Assembly: GCA_032768795.1 (NCBI GenBank)
Contig: CP136490.1
Span: 310,001 to 374,000, forward strand
DNA from: Tremella fuciformis
Lineage: Eukaryota; Basidiomycota; Tremellomycetes; Tremellales; Tremellaceae
Length of the DNA stretch: 64,000 bases
Reading direction: 5' to 3'
Shown: positions 32,372 to 42,630 of the stretch, one piece after another
How positions within the stretch are numbered: position 1 is the first letter of the stretch
How the letters are laid out: each line of letters begins with the position of its first letter
Notes under the pieces: model-generated
What the model was told of the DNA's origin: nothing
What the model saw: the letters and a program-made list of their open reading frames with translations, nothing else
The model's database searches: none
Position numbers and translations under genes: made by a program

Positions 32372-34193
32372 CGAGCACCGAAGGTATCATCATGGTGTCA
32401 AGAACTGCTCTTGTGCATGCAGTTCTTGAGTTACATGCGTATGACTGTAGCTGGAGCACGAGACGGACCCCCTTGACCAGCCCCAACAGCGTTGGAAGCC
32501 TTAGCTCGCTTCTTTGCCGCCCTTTCTTCGTCCATCTTCGCCACTCTCTCATAAACCTCGGTCGTGGTGAGGGTGAAGGTTCCCAATGTAGAAACGCTCA
32601 CGATCTTGCGCTTGGCCTTGGGTCGGTCCAAGGCAGCGTGCAGCTCGGTATTCTCTCGCTCTGCAAGGGTGTAGCGGGCGTGCGCAACCTCGGATGTCTC
32701 GACAAGCTTGTCGAAGTGATTTTTGACCGGTGTTGATAGATCCGAGCCATAAAGGCTCATAAAAGCTCGGTTCTCGCTTGAAAGTGAGCCCAATGGCTGG
32801 CTAAGCAGCAGATGAGACGGACGAGGTGCTCTTTGAGGTGTGCAGACGTCCTGCAAGAGCTTCTGAGGGTTGAACGGCTCAAGACCAGTATTTCGCCACC
32901 CAGACTTGATGTTCCGCTCGGTCAGGGCTTCTTGACGAGCCTCGGCGAGCAGTCCGGCCCAGACACTCTTCGATATTGTCGGGGAGTGCCAGCGCGAGTA
33001 GCGAGCGATCGCAGAGGCCATGGCGGCTTTCAGAGGCTTGAATACTCCAACATCCAGAGGCTGCGAGATGTTTGAGGTGTGCGAAGGTAAGATCATGAGG
33101 TCGATGTCGTTGGCAAGACAGATCCCGATAAACGTGGCTCGCACATGGCTGCCATGACCGTCGACGATGAGCAGTCGACGCTGATTGGGTGTGTCGATTG
33201 CTGCATTCGGAAGGAAGATCAAGTCGAGCCATTTGAGGGCTGTCGCATCATTTGTCCAGCCTGACTCGCTTGCAGACCAAGCCCAAGCGCTGATATCGAC
33301 CCTTGGGTTCTCTGGCATCCACCCCGAGCTCACGCCTGCCTTGCCCTTGAAGATGACAAGTGGCGGTAAGGCCTTGCCTGCGGCCGAGACGCATTCGATG
33401 GTGGTTACCCACTCTCTCGAGCCCTGCTCCTTCTGCCAGGCCTTGTTGCCGGTCTTGGGCAATAACGAGACGGTATCGGCCTTGTCCATGACCGCAAGGA
33501 CCTGTCGAGAGGCCGTGAGACCAAGCCCGTAGCCAGTTTCGTCCATGTTGTAGATATTTTGCGGTTCGTAGTTGTTCAACTCTCGCAGCTCGCGGACCTC
33601 ATTGAACCAGGCTGTCATGTTCTCCACATTGGCCCCATTGAAGCGGGCAGCATCGATCCTTCGCGTGGTGGTCGTGCGGACCTCTGGGTGTCGAGATTTG
33701 AAGCGTTGGATCCAGTTGATGCCAAGGGGCTCGATAGAATCCGGTCGGCAAGTCGGGTCAAGGAGCAGCCTGGTCTGTCGGAGCTGACTGGCAATGGTTT
33801 TGGCCTCTTTTGGTGTGATAGGATGGCCCAAATTGGTCATACGTCGCATGTGATCGACCAGGGCTGTCTCCTCACGCGGTGTGAGGGCTTGAAGGGGCTC
33901 TGCAGCGGTGTTGTGGTCGGAAACGCCAGCCGAGACGCGTTTGGATAGGGTCTGGTGGTTGATGCCAAATTCTGCAGCAATGACGCGCATTGAGGGAGGA
34001 TTGTCGGGCTCTGCAAGTAGCCTAGACCAGTAAGCATCGACTGCAGCCTGGATGGTAGCTTTGGAAGCCCGCATGCTTGAGATAGAGCGATCCATAGAAA
34101 GAGTAATGTCAACAACGCGTCATGTCAGAGATGAATGACGACGCGTCCACGTGGCAACTATTTGGGTGTGGCCCTTTTCCACGTGACCGACGT
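32329..34193 (-). mobile_element. Fot1/pogo-like DDE DNA transposon, full-length
   Basis: This element of about 1.87 kb is bounded by inverted repeats at 32327-32371 and 34151-34195 that match at 44 of 45 positions (counting the flanking TA). TA dinucleotides sit exactly at both outer edges, as expected for Tc1/mariner-superfamily insertion. The element carries a single uninterrupted transposase frame. Size, ORF length and ~44-bp terminal repeats all fit Fot1-type elements of fungi. The near-perfect repeats and intact ORF indicate recent activity or recent arrival. Confidence 0.85.
32431..34095 (-). CDS. Fot1/pogo-family DDE transposase
   Basis: A continuous 554-codon frame, close to the length of Fot1-type transposases. 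The N-terminus has a psq-like helix-turn-helix (RVIAAEFGINHQTLSKRVS). A CENP-B-type HTH region follows (NWIQRFKSRHPEVRT near residues 125-145). The DDE_1 core has YNMDETGYGLG (first Asp), LLIVDGHGSHV (second Asp) and SQPLDVGVFKPLK (third Asp), all present. The C-terminal part is helical and basic (RPKAKRKIV, ERAAKKRAKAS). No frameshift or premature stop is seen, so the enzyme is potentially active. A start at MDRSISSMRAS is used; an inner ATG follows seven codons later. Confidence 0.93.
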   Translation of the reverse strand: MDRSISSMRASKATIQAAVDAYWSRLLAEPDNPPSMRVIAAEFGINHQTLSKRVSAGVSDHNTAAEPLQALTPREETALVDHMRRMTNLGHPITPKEAKTIASQLRQTRLLLDPTCRPDSIEPLGINWIQRFKSRHPEVRTTTTRRIDAARFNGANVENMTAWFNEVRELRELNNYEPQNIYNMDETGYGLGLTASRQVLAVMDKADTVSLLPKTGNKAWQKEQGSREWVTTIECVSAAGKALPPLVIFKGKAGVSSGWMPENPRVDISAWAWSASESGWTNDATALKWLDLIFLPNAAIDTPNQRRLLIVDGHGSHVRATFIGICLANDIDLMILPSHTSNISQPLDVGVFKPLKAAMASAIARYSRWHSPTISKSVWAGLLAEARQEALTERNIKSGWRNTGLEPFNPQKLLQDVCTPQRAPRPSHLLLSQPLGSLSSENRAFMSLYGSDLSTPVKNHFDKLVETSEVAHARYTLAERENTELHAALDRPKAKRKIVSVSTLGTFTLTTTEVYERVAKMDEERAAKKRAKASNAVGAGQGGPSRAPATVIRM

Positions 34194-34195
34194 TA
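34151..34195 (-). repeat. right terminal inverted repeat of the Fot1-like element
   Basis: It is the reverse complement of 32327-32371 with one substitution, and ends in the TA flanking dinucleotide. Confidence 0.9.
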
Positions 34196-34461
34196 TTGAT
34201 CGCATTTGAGTTTGTCCACTAATGACCGCTTGGCCCTTTCCTAATGACCGCTTTCACTATTTCAGAGCTTCAAAGAGCTCTGTCCATGCACGAAGCGATC
34301 TGGTGTTCTGACAGCTTCTTATGCATATATGAGGTCCTAGCAACAGCTTGACCGAGTCTCAGATGCATGCATGCAGTATTGAAAGAGTTGCTGGCTGGAT
34401 GTATAAGAGTTGCTTTTCTAATGTAGCCGAATTGCGGATTAGATGTCAGATTAGCTTGTAG

Positions 34462-34500
34462 CAAGTTGCCGGGCAAATGTAATTACTTGCCGGAATAATA
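34462..34500 (-). repeat. right outer terminal inverted repeat
   Basis: It contains TTGCCGGGCAAATG and ACTTGCCGGAATAAT, the imperfect complement of the left outer repeat. Confidence 0.65.
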
Positions 34501-36518
34501 CAATTGGCCTGACATGTCCTTTTGCTTACAAGACACCACCCTTCGAGCACCAATCACAGCACTGCTCGGTCATACTGAGCTGAGCGATGGGCCACTCGCG
34601 TCCTCACCGCTGGTACCACCTCTGGTAAACAAGATGAAACATCCGTGGAGTGTACGCGGGCGCACTGACCACCTCCCCTTCCTTGTGTCGTGTCCCCCTG
34701 AAGTATACGCGCATCCGGCCCGTTCGGCCACGCTTCCCCAGGCACGCCTTCAACACCTCATCAACCTCGTCGACCAACCCGCTTTCTCCTTGCTCTCGTC
34801 GACGAGAAATGCGAAAGAGAAATCTGTCAAGCCCCAATCGCCTCGTGTAGAGCGCATGCACGGCGCGGCGCCCGAGGGAGGCCACAGGCCGGCGTGTCGG
34901 CGGAAGGAGGGGTGTCGCCCACTTTTGCTTCACCCCATCGCGTCCACGCTGGATATATATACTGAGCTGTCGCACGTCTGCCGACGGCCCACCTGATATT
35001 GGACACTACACTCATCGTCATCACTGATCAGATTGCTGATTGTCGATTGTTGATTATTGCCCATTTGATCTCGCTGTGTATATATCACCACCCGACGCCG
35101 ACCGACATCACCTCTGTGCGTAGCCATCACGATCGTCACGCCCGTCTCAGCCGCCCGTGAAGCCTTTGACACGTCGGACTGAAAGGCTGGCAGTGCTGCA
35201 CTGGTGAGTGCCACCTCCGTGTTTCGGCCCTTGTCGACCGTCCCCATCTCCAGTTGAACCTCCGCTGATCGGTGACAGCTCTCCACCCACCATCTACCAA
35301 CTTCCGACGGCATCTCACCGACGTCCCCGCCTCGCCTCGCGCCGACCTCGTGCCGTGTGGCTGTCTGTCTATCCTTTGACCTAGCCAGCGAGCCAGGCCA
35401 GCCATCGCCCCATCTAGCCTCGCCGTCTCGCCGCTCGACACACTTCGCTTGCGACGCCTTGCCCATTGTGAGTGACTGGACTGGACTGGGTTGCATTATA
35501 TCGCTTGCGACTCCACACCCCTCCTTTGATCCTCGGCGAGCTAGGCGCAAGGCGAGGCGTACAAGCGCGTCCACGTAGGCGCAGGCGCCACGCCACGCTG
35601 CCCCCTCTGCTCCTCGTTGGCCCGTCGCCACCGGAGATCCCTTTGGCAGTGAGGAGGCTGCTTGCTCTGGACGCTCCCACCACCTCATCCTTCTTTACCT
35701 GTCTTTCTTTCCTCTTCTCTCATCTCATCCCCTCCTGCCTCCCTTTCGCAGTCTCGCCGTGAGTCGTGTCCGCGCCCTCCTTTCCACTCTCTTGGGCTGT
35801 GGCTTTGCTTTGACCCATGCCGTCCAGGGACATGGCATGCCTCGAGGCAAGTCGAGGTACGCTGTACTCGTTACACGGATCAGAGCCGTCGTCCAGACGA
35901 CGCCCCAGTCTTCGCTCTCATGCGCCCCAATTCCCTGTTCCCCACTACCCATTCCCCAATCTTCACCACATCACCCACACCATGCCATCAAAGGCTAGGT
36001 CGTGATCGTTGACCGCATCTTTCCCGCTCCCCTTTCTGCCCTCCCTTGGGCCTTGCCTTCGGGGTGACCAGCCCAGTTGCCAGTTGGGCACTGCTCTTTT
36101 TCTTCTCACCAGGGTCCGTGTTTCTCTTACTCCTCGGGGATTGTACACCGGCGAGCGAGCGAGAGAAGCTTGGTGTTGCCACTGGCCTATGGGGTGGTAG
36201 TGATCAACCATGTCCACCTCATCTTGATCGAATCACTCCCACACCCTCACACCCTCCTTTCCATCTCCATCACTCGCTCTCTCTTAGATCTCTCTTCACC
36301 TCATCGTCTTGCAGAGCAGACACTGTAGTCGGCCGCAAAGAAGCATCCTCCCCTCTCCCTACCTGTCTGTCTGTCTGTCTCTCTGACCATGGTAGGCCCC
36401 CATTGAGCCCCCGACAGCCCCGTCGCTACCCCAATCCGTGCTTCTGCCCGCTGTGCACGCTGTGGCCCTCTCGGACCACCTCCCGACGCTCCGGACACGC
36501 AACACCGCAATCTCGCAT
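34501..36518 (+). other. long pyrimidine-rich leader / promoter of the GATA-factor gene
   Basis: Two kilobases lie between the mobile element and the GATA-factor ATG. From about 35150 the plus strand is strongly C/T-rich with many short AUG-initiated frames and GT..AG pairs, typical of a long spliced 5' leader of a fungal regulatory gene. A TATATATA stretch lies near 34953. A 252-codon minus-strand frame at 34930-35688 shows no domain and looks like a composition artefact. Confidence 0.45.
36363..36382 (+). repeat. TGTC microsatellite
   Basis: Four to five tandem TGTC/CTGT units lie in the presumed leader of the GATA-factor gene. Confidence 0.7.
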
Positions 36519-38868
36519 ATGAGCGTGTCGTCGAACGATTCACCACCACCAATCTCTCCGGCCACGCCCCCACCACCACCACCGCAACCTACAGCCATCG
36601 ACGTTCACACAAACGCCTCGCCGCCTGCAAACAGCTCGCCCCTCACGCCCGTCTCGCCCTCCCCCTCGGACACCTGGAGCGTCAACTACCACGCCGTCGC
36701 CCAGTCTGTCCCGCTCGAGGTGGATTATTACCACGCCCTCTTTCCCTCCCATCCATTCTTGACACCGCCACCCACCAGCGATTCAGACTACCTCGAGCGC
36801 AGCTACGGCCAGCCTCACCACTACAGCGACCGTGCCGACGTCGACCCTGCCCTCGACATTGCCGCGGCGCTCGTCATGTCGCCCAAGGAAGTCTTGCACC
36901 CGTCGCCGTTCCCGTACCCGGGTGGCGAACAGCACCCGCAGCAGCCTCTCGCCAATGGAGGCGTATCGTCCGAGTGAGCTCCCGTACCATATCCCGTTGT
37001 CACTGCATCGCATCGCAGCGTCAAAGGAGCAGCGGCTCGCTTTGACCTGACGATCTGATGCGCTGGAAGACATGTGCCGAGTGTTGACGCTGACCATCAG
37101 GCGAAGCACCGTCTCAGACAGTGCCAGCCGCGCGCACGGAGAACAAGCCGGGTGGCCACCCAAGACCGTTCACCCCTCTGGTGCAATGGCGCACGCTCCA
37201 CCCACCCCAGGGTGAGTCATGCATACCTCTTTGATCACGCATCACCCCGTCGTTGCCGCAGCCGCAGCCGCCATCGTCGTCGTCATCATCAGCGGCAGCG
37301 GCACCGGGGGTCTGGGACTGGGTCATCAGCTGATGATCATCAGTGATGCCCCGGCTGTCTCGCCACACTCGACGGCCGCCGCCCCCATCTCCATCCCCAG
37401 TCAGGCAGGCAGTATGCTGCCGCCCATCCGGATGTCCGACGCCCGCCCTCCCTCCACCCCCATCAACGCCCCCAACGGTCATGCCCAGTACGCGACGCCA
37501 TACGCTTACGGCTACAACTATACGCCGGTGCAGAATGCGGCGGGCCAGACCATGTACTGGCACCCGCCGTCCAACAATGGCGGTGGCGACCCGTACACCC
37601 CCGGCATGACCCCCATGACGGGCTTCGGCATGCATCCCCAGCAGCACGGCACCATCCAGCCGTCTGCCTTCAACGGCTGGGCCGACCGCGAGCGGGAGGA
37701 GGAGCGACCGGGCATCGAGCGGCGCGAGTCCAGCACGAGCACCCTGCAGGACAGGTACTTGGACAAGCCGCTCGCGAGCCCGGGCATGAGCCAGCACAGC
37801 GGCGAGGAGCTCGTCATGGTCGAAGTCATCTACACGAGCGACTGCGAGGTCAAGCAGACGCAGGACGTCCGCCGCCGCTGCCACAACTGCAGCCATACGC
37901 AGCCTCCGAGTTGGCGCAAGAGCGTCCTCTTCCCAGGCAAGATTGTGAGTGCTGCTTCTCGCTCCTTTGCCTGCGTCACCGCTCCTTTCGCCTGGCCGTC
38001 TCTCCTTCGTCGTGCGACGGTACCGTTGAAGGATCTCCCACCCCACCCCACGCCATGCCCTGGTTCCTCGCCGGATGCCTTCGAGTGGTTGTCACATGCT
38101 GACTGACGTCCAGCTGTGCAACAAGTGCGGCATCTTTGAGCGGACACACCGCAAGTCACGGCCTCAGCAGACCGACGACCAGAAGCTCCGCAAGTCGACC
38201 GGCTATGGTCAGGTCGAGATGCTCCGTGCCAACCCCTCGCCCATGCGCTTCAGCAAGGAAGAGCCTCAGTCGCCACAGTCACCATGTTAGTGCCCACCCG
38301 GTCGTTTCGAAGACACCATGCTGATGAGGTAGACTCAGTCCCCTCGCAGATGACACCCGTCTCAGCGACATCAGGCTTCTCCTCGCCCATCTCGGGACAC
38401 ATGCCGCGGCGCGGCTCCACGTCGACGTCGCAGCCTTTCTCGTCACCTTTTGCCGCTGGCGAGCTGCGCTCCGTGTCCTTCCACCCGTACCAGCGGCCAC
38501 CCATCTCGCCATCATTCCTGATCAGCCGGCGCGCCGCCTCGTACGCGTACCCTGCGCAGCACGGGGGTTACTACGCCCCAAGTCCGACGTACGCCTCGTA
38601 CACGCACATGCAACACCACGCGTACCATCAGCCCGGCACCCCGCGCGAGCTGCCGGCTGGACCCGGACCGCTCATGGGTACTCCGCAGAGCGCGAGCATG
38701 CCCGGTGCACACGCGCACCCCCACAGTGCCGACGCGCAGATGATGGAAGAGCCAGAGGTCAAGCCCATCATCCCGGCCGGCCCCAGTACAGCAGGGACGA
38801 TGCCGCCGCCCGAAGCGCACTGGCCGTCCAGGCGACAGGCCGAAGCGCAGGTTCACTCTGCCCAGTAA
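36519..38868 (+). CDS. GATA-type zinc-finger transcription factor
   Basis: This is a nuclear DNA-binding regulator. At least five exons: exon 1 36519-36973 (MSVSSNDSPPPIS; an upstream in-frame ATG at 36438 is possible), a second exon from about 37102, a long third exon to 37944, then 38114-38285 and about 38339-38868. The protein is mostly Pro/Ser/Gly-rich and disordered. One zinc finger, CHNCSHTQPPSWRKS...LCNKCGIFERTHRKSRP, is split by the 37945-38113 intron just before the second Cys pair. Between the Cys pairs I count 19 residues, longer than the common 17 or 18. A basic tail, KSRPQQTDDQKLRK, follows the finger. The ortholog and regulated process cannot be told from the sequence. Confidence 0.83.
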
Positions 38869-39561
38869 CCCCCTTCTCTTGCTTTATCCCTTGCCTTGCT
38901 CTGCTCTTCTCCCCTCTCTTTGTGTTTCTTGCCTGTTTGCCGCACCACCCTCTATCTACATCGAGCAATCATCGCCACAGCCCACCGCTCATCGTTCGGA
39001 TCGCCGGGGAGGGATATCTAGCAGGATCAAGTATGATAACAATCGGCGCCGTTTGGGTTCAATCGATCGACCTATCTGTACAAGGAGGACCGGGTGGGGT
39101 TGTAGAGTCTTGGAGATGGCGGATCTGAGGGATCTCTGGCTGGGCCTGGGTTGGGGGTCTGGGGTCTGTGGGGAACGACGAACGATTTACGAGCTTTTGG
39201 AAATATGTTGACGAGACACGACCGGAATGAATGCATGAAGGAATGAACAATAGCTGGAGTCTTACAAGACCAGTCGTCTCGCTCTCGAGCAGAGCACTGG
39301 CTCGGCCTCTGCAGTCCTCGATCGCCCAGGCTGTGCAGATATTGAGTTGCAGTTGTACGATGCGAGATGCAGTGAAAGAGCAAGAACGAGGAGATCGTCC
39401 GATCTTACGATTTCGATGATTTTCGTGCGACGCGCTCGGACCTCCGACCTACAAGAACGGACGTCATCACTCGTCTACACTTCTTCTTCCCTCATCGTCG
39501 ACATCTCTCTTAGTCACCTTCCAGTGTCCAGCTCCAGCAGCCCGACACCAATACCGGCGCC
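38869..39561. other. GATA 3' flank and ERG24 promoter
   Basis: No gene is seen; the two flanking genes are on the same strand. Confidence 0.45.
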
Positions 39562-41213
39562 ATGTCTGCCGCCGACCGCACCGACGGCGACGGCCAAATC
39601 ACCACCACCATCACCGCCACCACGCACCTCACGCTCCCATCGCACCCCACGCCGCTGACCTACGCCCAGCTCAACCCGACCTCGCTGCCGCACGAATTCC
39701 TCGGCGTGGCAGGGACGACCGCGCTGTGCTTTATCACGCCGTTCTTTGCGTATTTCTTGTTCTACGCGTGCAACGAGACGACGGGGTGCCCGCCCACCTC
39801 GCGCGCACAGTGGGCGGCGCTGCTGGACCTGCTGGGCGCGTGGCCCTCGTCCGCCGGCAGGCTGTGGGACTGGAAAGCCGCCGGCGTGTATGTGGGGTGG
39901 TACGCGTACACCGTGCTGTGCTGGGCGGTCTTGCCTGGGCAGAAGGTCGAGGGCGGGGTGCTGCGGGACGGCACGCGCCGGGTGTACACGATGAACGGTG
40001 GGTCTTCTCTGGCTGCTGGGGAGGGGCGCTGCGCTTACGCCGACGCAGGCTTCGCCACGTTCCTCCTAACAATGGGCCTGCTCACCGGCCTGCTCCTGCA
40101 GCCCGGCGGGATCGAGCGCCTCTCGTGGGTGTACGACCACTTTGTGCCGCTCCTCTCTGCGTCGGTGGCCATGTCGCTCGCGCAGGCCGGCTGGGTGTAC
40201 GCCTACTCGTTCTTCTCGCACGAGCTGCTCGCGCTCGGCGGCAATTCCGGCAGGTTCTTCTACGACTTTTGGATGGGCCGGCCGCTCAACCCGACCTTCC
40301 CCGGCTTTCCCTCGTTCGACATCAAGACGTTCAACGAGGTGCGGCCCGGCATCATCGGCTGGGTCGTGCTCAACGTCGCGTGCGCGTGCGAGCAGTACCT
40401 CCGCCAGGGGCGTGTGAGCGATAGCATGTGGCTGGTGATTGCGTTCGAGGGGTACTATGCCGCCGACTGCCTCTATTCCGAGGCGAGTCTCGTTCTCTTC
40501 TCTTCTCCATCCTTCTCCATCCTCTTCGAGGAATGCTGATGGCTGATCAGGCGTCCATCCTCGGCCAGATGGACATCACGACCGACGGGTTCGGCTTCAT
40601 GCTGTCGTTTGGCGATCTCACATGGCTGCCGTTCACGTACGGCCTGCAGGCCCGGTATCTCGCCTTCCACCCCGTCCACCTGGGCGACCTGTGGTCGGGC
40701 GCCATCGTCGCCCTCGAGCTCACGGGCCTGTACGTCTTCCGCACGGCCAACAACGAAAAGTACGACTTTCGCATGGGCCGCAATCCCAAGAGCGAGTCTT
40801 CCCTCCACACCTTTCTCTTTCAGATTGCTCATCCGAAGACCTGCAGTTCATCGAGACGAAGCGCGGCACCAAGCTGCTCACGTCCGGCTGGTGGGGCCGC
40901 TCGAGGCACCCCAACTACTTTGGCGACTGGCTCATGGCGTAAGTACAGCTACAGCTATCGACTCCTGCAATAGAGCTGACGCGCAGACTGGCGTGGTGTC
41001 TCCCTGTCGGCCTGACGTCGCCCATGCCCTACTACTACATAGTCTTCTTTGTCGTGCTGCTCGTGCATCGCCAGAGGAGGGACGATGAGGCGTGCAAGGA
41101 AAAGTACGGCACGGACTGGGCGCGGTATTGCGGCCTGGTGCCCTGGCGCATCATCCCCTGGGTGGTGGGTTGCTCATTTCGTCGATTCAGCAATGGCTTA
41201 CGAGCAGTACTGA
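39562..41213 (+). CDS. ERG24: delta(14)-sterol reductase
   Basis: This ER membrane enzyme of ergosterol synthesis reduces the C14-C15 double bond after Erg11, with NADPH. Five exons. The N-terminus is polar (MSAADRTDGDGQI), followed by about eight hydrophobic helices. Family signatures are FFYDFWMGRPLNPTF, QMDITTDGFGFMLSFGDL, LPFTYGLQARYL and TSGWWGRSRHPNYFGDWLMA. The last fits the ERG24/LBR/DHCR7 form rather than ERG4. A short last intron (41165-41207) adds just Tyr-stop after IIPWV, giving the typical WR-IIP-Y ending. About 430-450 residues, normal for the family. No sterol-regulatory element was identified by eye. Confidence 0.93.
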
Positions 41214-41393
41214 GGGACCAAAGGCGGAGAAGAGGTGGATTGACATCCTGCACTTATATATATCCTGTCGTGTGGAGACATTGAGGATGCACAGTCGACC
41301 CAGAAGGTCTCCAGTCAGAGGCTCATCAATCCATGCGCCATGCAGAAAGTATGGTACAGTGCCACCACATCACGTCTCGTCTGAGTCTTCCAC

Positions 41394-42342
41394 CTAGTAT
41401 CCCTCTGCGCCGGCCGGGATCTCCTGCTGCTGCTGCTGCTGGGGTTGGGGCGGGATGGCCTGGGGCTCCTTGTGCTCTGAGCGGATCTCGATGGTGCCCT
41501 CGGGCTTGGGCTCGACGAGGTTGACGGCGTCGGGCAGGTTCTTGGACGGGCCCATGCGGCCTTCGGGGTCGAACGGCTTCATGCTGGAGCGAGCGTTAGC
41601 GAGCTCCTCTCAAAGGGGAAAAGAGAGGGGGGGGGACTCACATCTTGACCTTGATGCCCAGGACACCCTGGCGCAAAAGCACATGGCGCACGGCATAGTC
41701 GACAAAGTCAACAGCGGGCTGGCCCGAGTGGATCATGAACCCATCGGTGAACTTCATGCTCTTGGCACGCGCGGCGCGCAGCTTGCCCGACACGACGACC
41801 TCGCACCCCTTGGCGCCCGACTCCATGACGAACCTGAGCACGCCGTAGCACGCGCGGCGCATGGCGAGGCCGCCGAGCAGCTTGTAGCGCAGCGACTCGG
41901 CCTGCGCGACGGCGGACAGGCCGCGGAACTGCACCTTTTCGGCGTACAATTCGAGCGAGCCCTCGGGGAACTTGAAGCGCTTCTCGACGAGCGCCTTGAG
42001 CTCGCGGATGCGCCGGCCCTTGTCGCCGAGCACCTCTTGCGTGTGCGTGGCGCGGATGATGATCTCGGTGCGGGCGTGCGTCACGCGCACTTCGCATCCG
42101 GAGTAACCCTCCTCGGCGAGTTCGCGGGTGCTGCGAGCGGAGCGAGCAGATACAATCGGGGAAGTGCAGCAGAGGACAGCGATGAGAGGGGAGATGTGGG
42201 TAGTCGACGAGATCGAGGGATAGCGTCAGCTGCGATCCCCTCTTGACACCCGATCCGCTCACAAAAAGTCACCGAGCTCGGCCTGGAACACACCGTCCGC
42301 GACGAATTTTCTCTTCTTGGAGATCTGGGCGGTAGAAGCCAT
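41394..42342 (-). CDS. RPS3: 40S ribosomal protein uS3 (RPS3)
   Basis: This small-subunit protein lies at the mRNA entry channel. The first exon (42342 to about 42265) encodes [20 protein letters not shown] ~135-nt intron leads to [22 protein letters not shown] and the KH domain ([18 protein letters not shown]), then [20 protein letters not shown] and [22 protein letters not shown] last intron of about 55 nt precedes [20 protein letters not shown] and the C-terminal tail. The tail contains a glutamine run encoded by a CTG/CAG repeat ([11 protein letters not shown]), which is unusual for this very conserved protein. It is divergent from the KEI1-like gene over 288 bp. Confidence 0.95.
41421..41442. 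repeat. CTG/CAG trinucleotide run in the RPS3 tail
   Basis: Consecutive CTG triplets on the plus strand encode polyglutamine near the C-terminus of RPS3 on the minus strand. Confidence 0.8.
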
Positions 42343-42630
42343 CTTGCTGAGGTTGGTCGGGTGACGATGGAGAAGATCGAAAGGTCTTTGGCTGTCGAGA
42401 TCTCGAGTTTCGCCGTCGTCCACCAGGACCATTTGCCAGGTTCAAGAAGTTCGGAAATTTGGGTGGACGATCGGCGTTTGGCAATGTGGCACTTTGACGC
42501 GTGTCTCCCCTCGGATTGCAAGCTATGACGGCGGTGTTTTTCGTCGTCGTGGTCGATACTACCGAGTAGATCCCATGGACCCGACGAGATAGCATACACG
42601 GGCGAACCGAGCCGAGACGAGACGAGCGGG

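Larger units (their letters stand above)
32000..34500. mobile_element. older inverted-repeat element, interrupted by a Fot1-like transposon
   Basis: The outer ends at 32000-32038 and 34462-34500 are inverted copies of each other, about 38 bp long with roughly 75-80% identity. Each contains two CCGGCAA boxes about 21 nt apart. Further inward a second partial inverted match occurs (CATCTAGCCAGCAACT near 32055 and its complement near 34385-34400). Without the 1.87 kb insert the element would be about 630 bp with no coding capacity, so it resembles a MITE or a decayed TIR element. Target-site duplications are not clear. Confidence 0.55.

Noticed and set aside
34930..35688. 252-codon minus-strand open frame
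   Set aside because: Low-complexity translation with no domain, opposite to a C/T-rich leader that gives long frames by composition; no splice or start context.
37114..38046. 310-codon minus-strand frame
   Set aside because: Antisense shadow of the GATA-factor exon with repetitive Arg/Gly/Ala translation and no domain.
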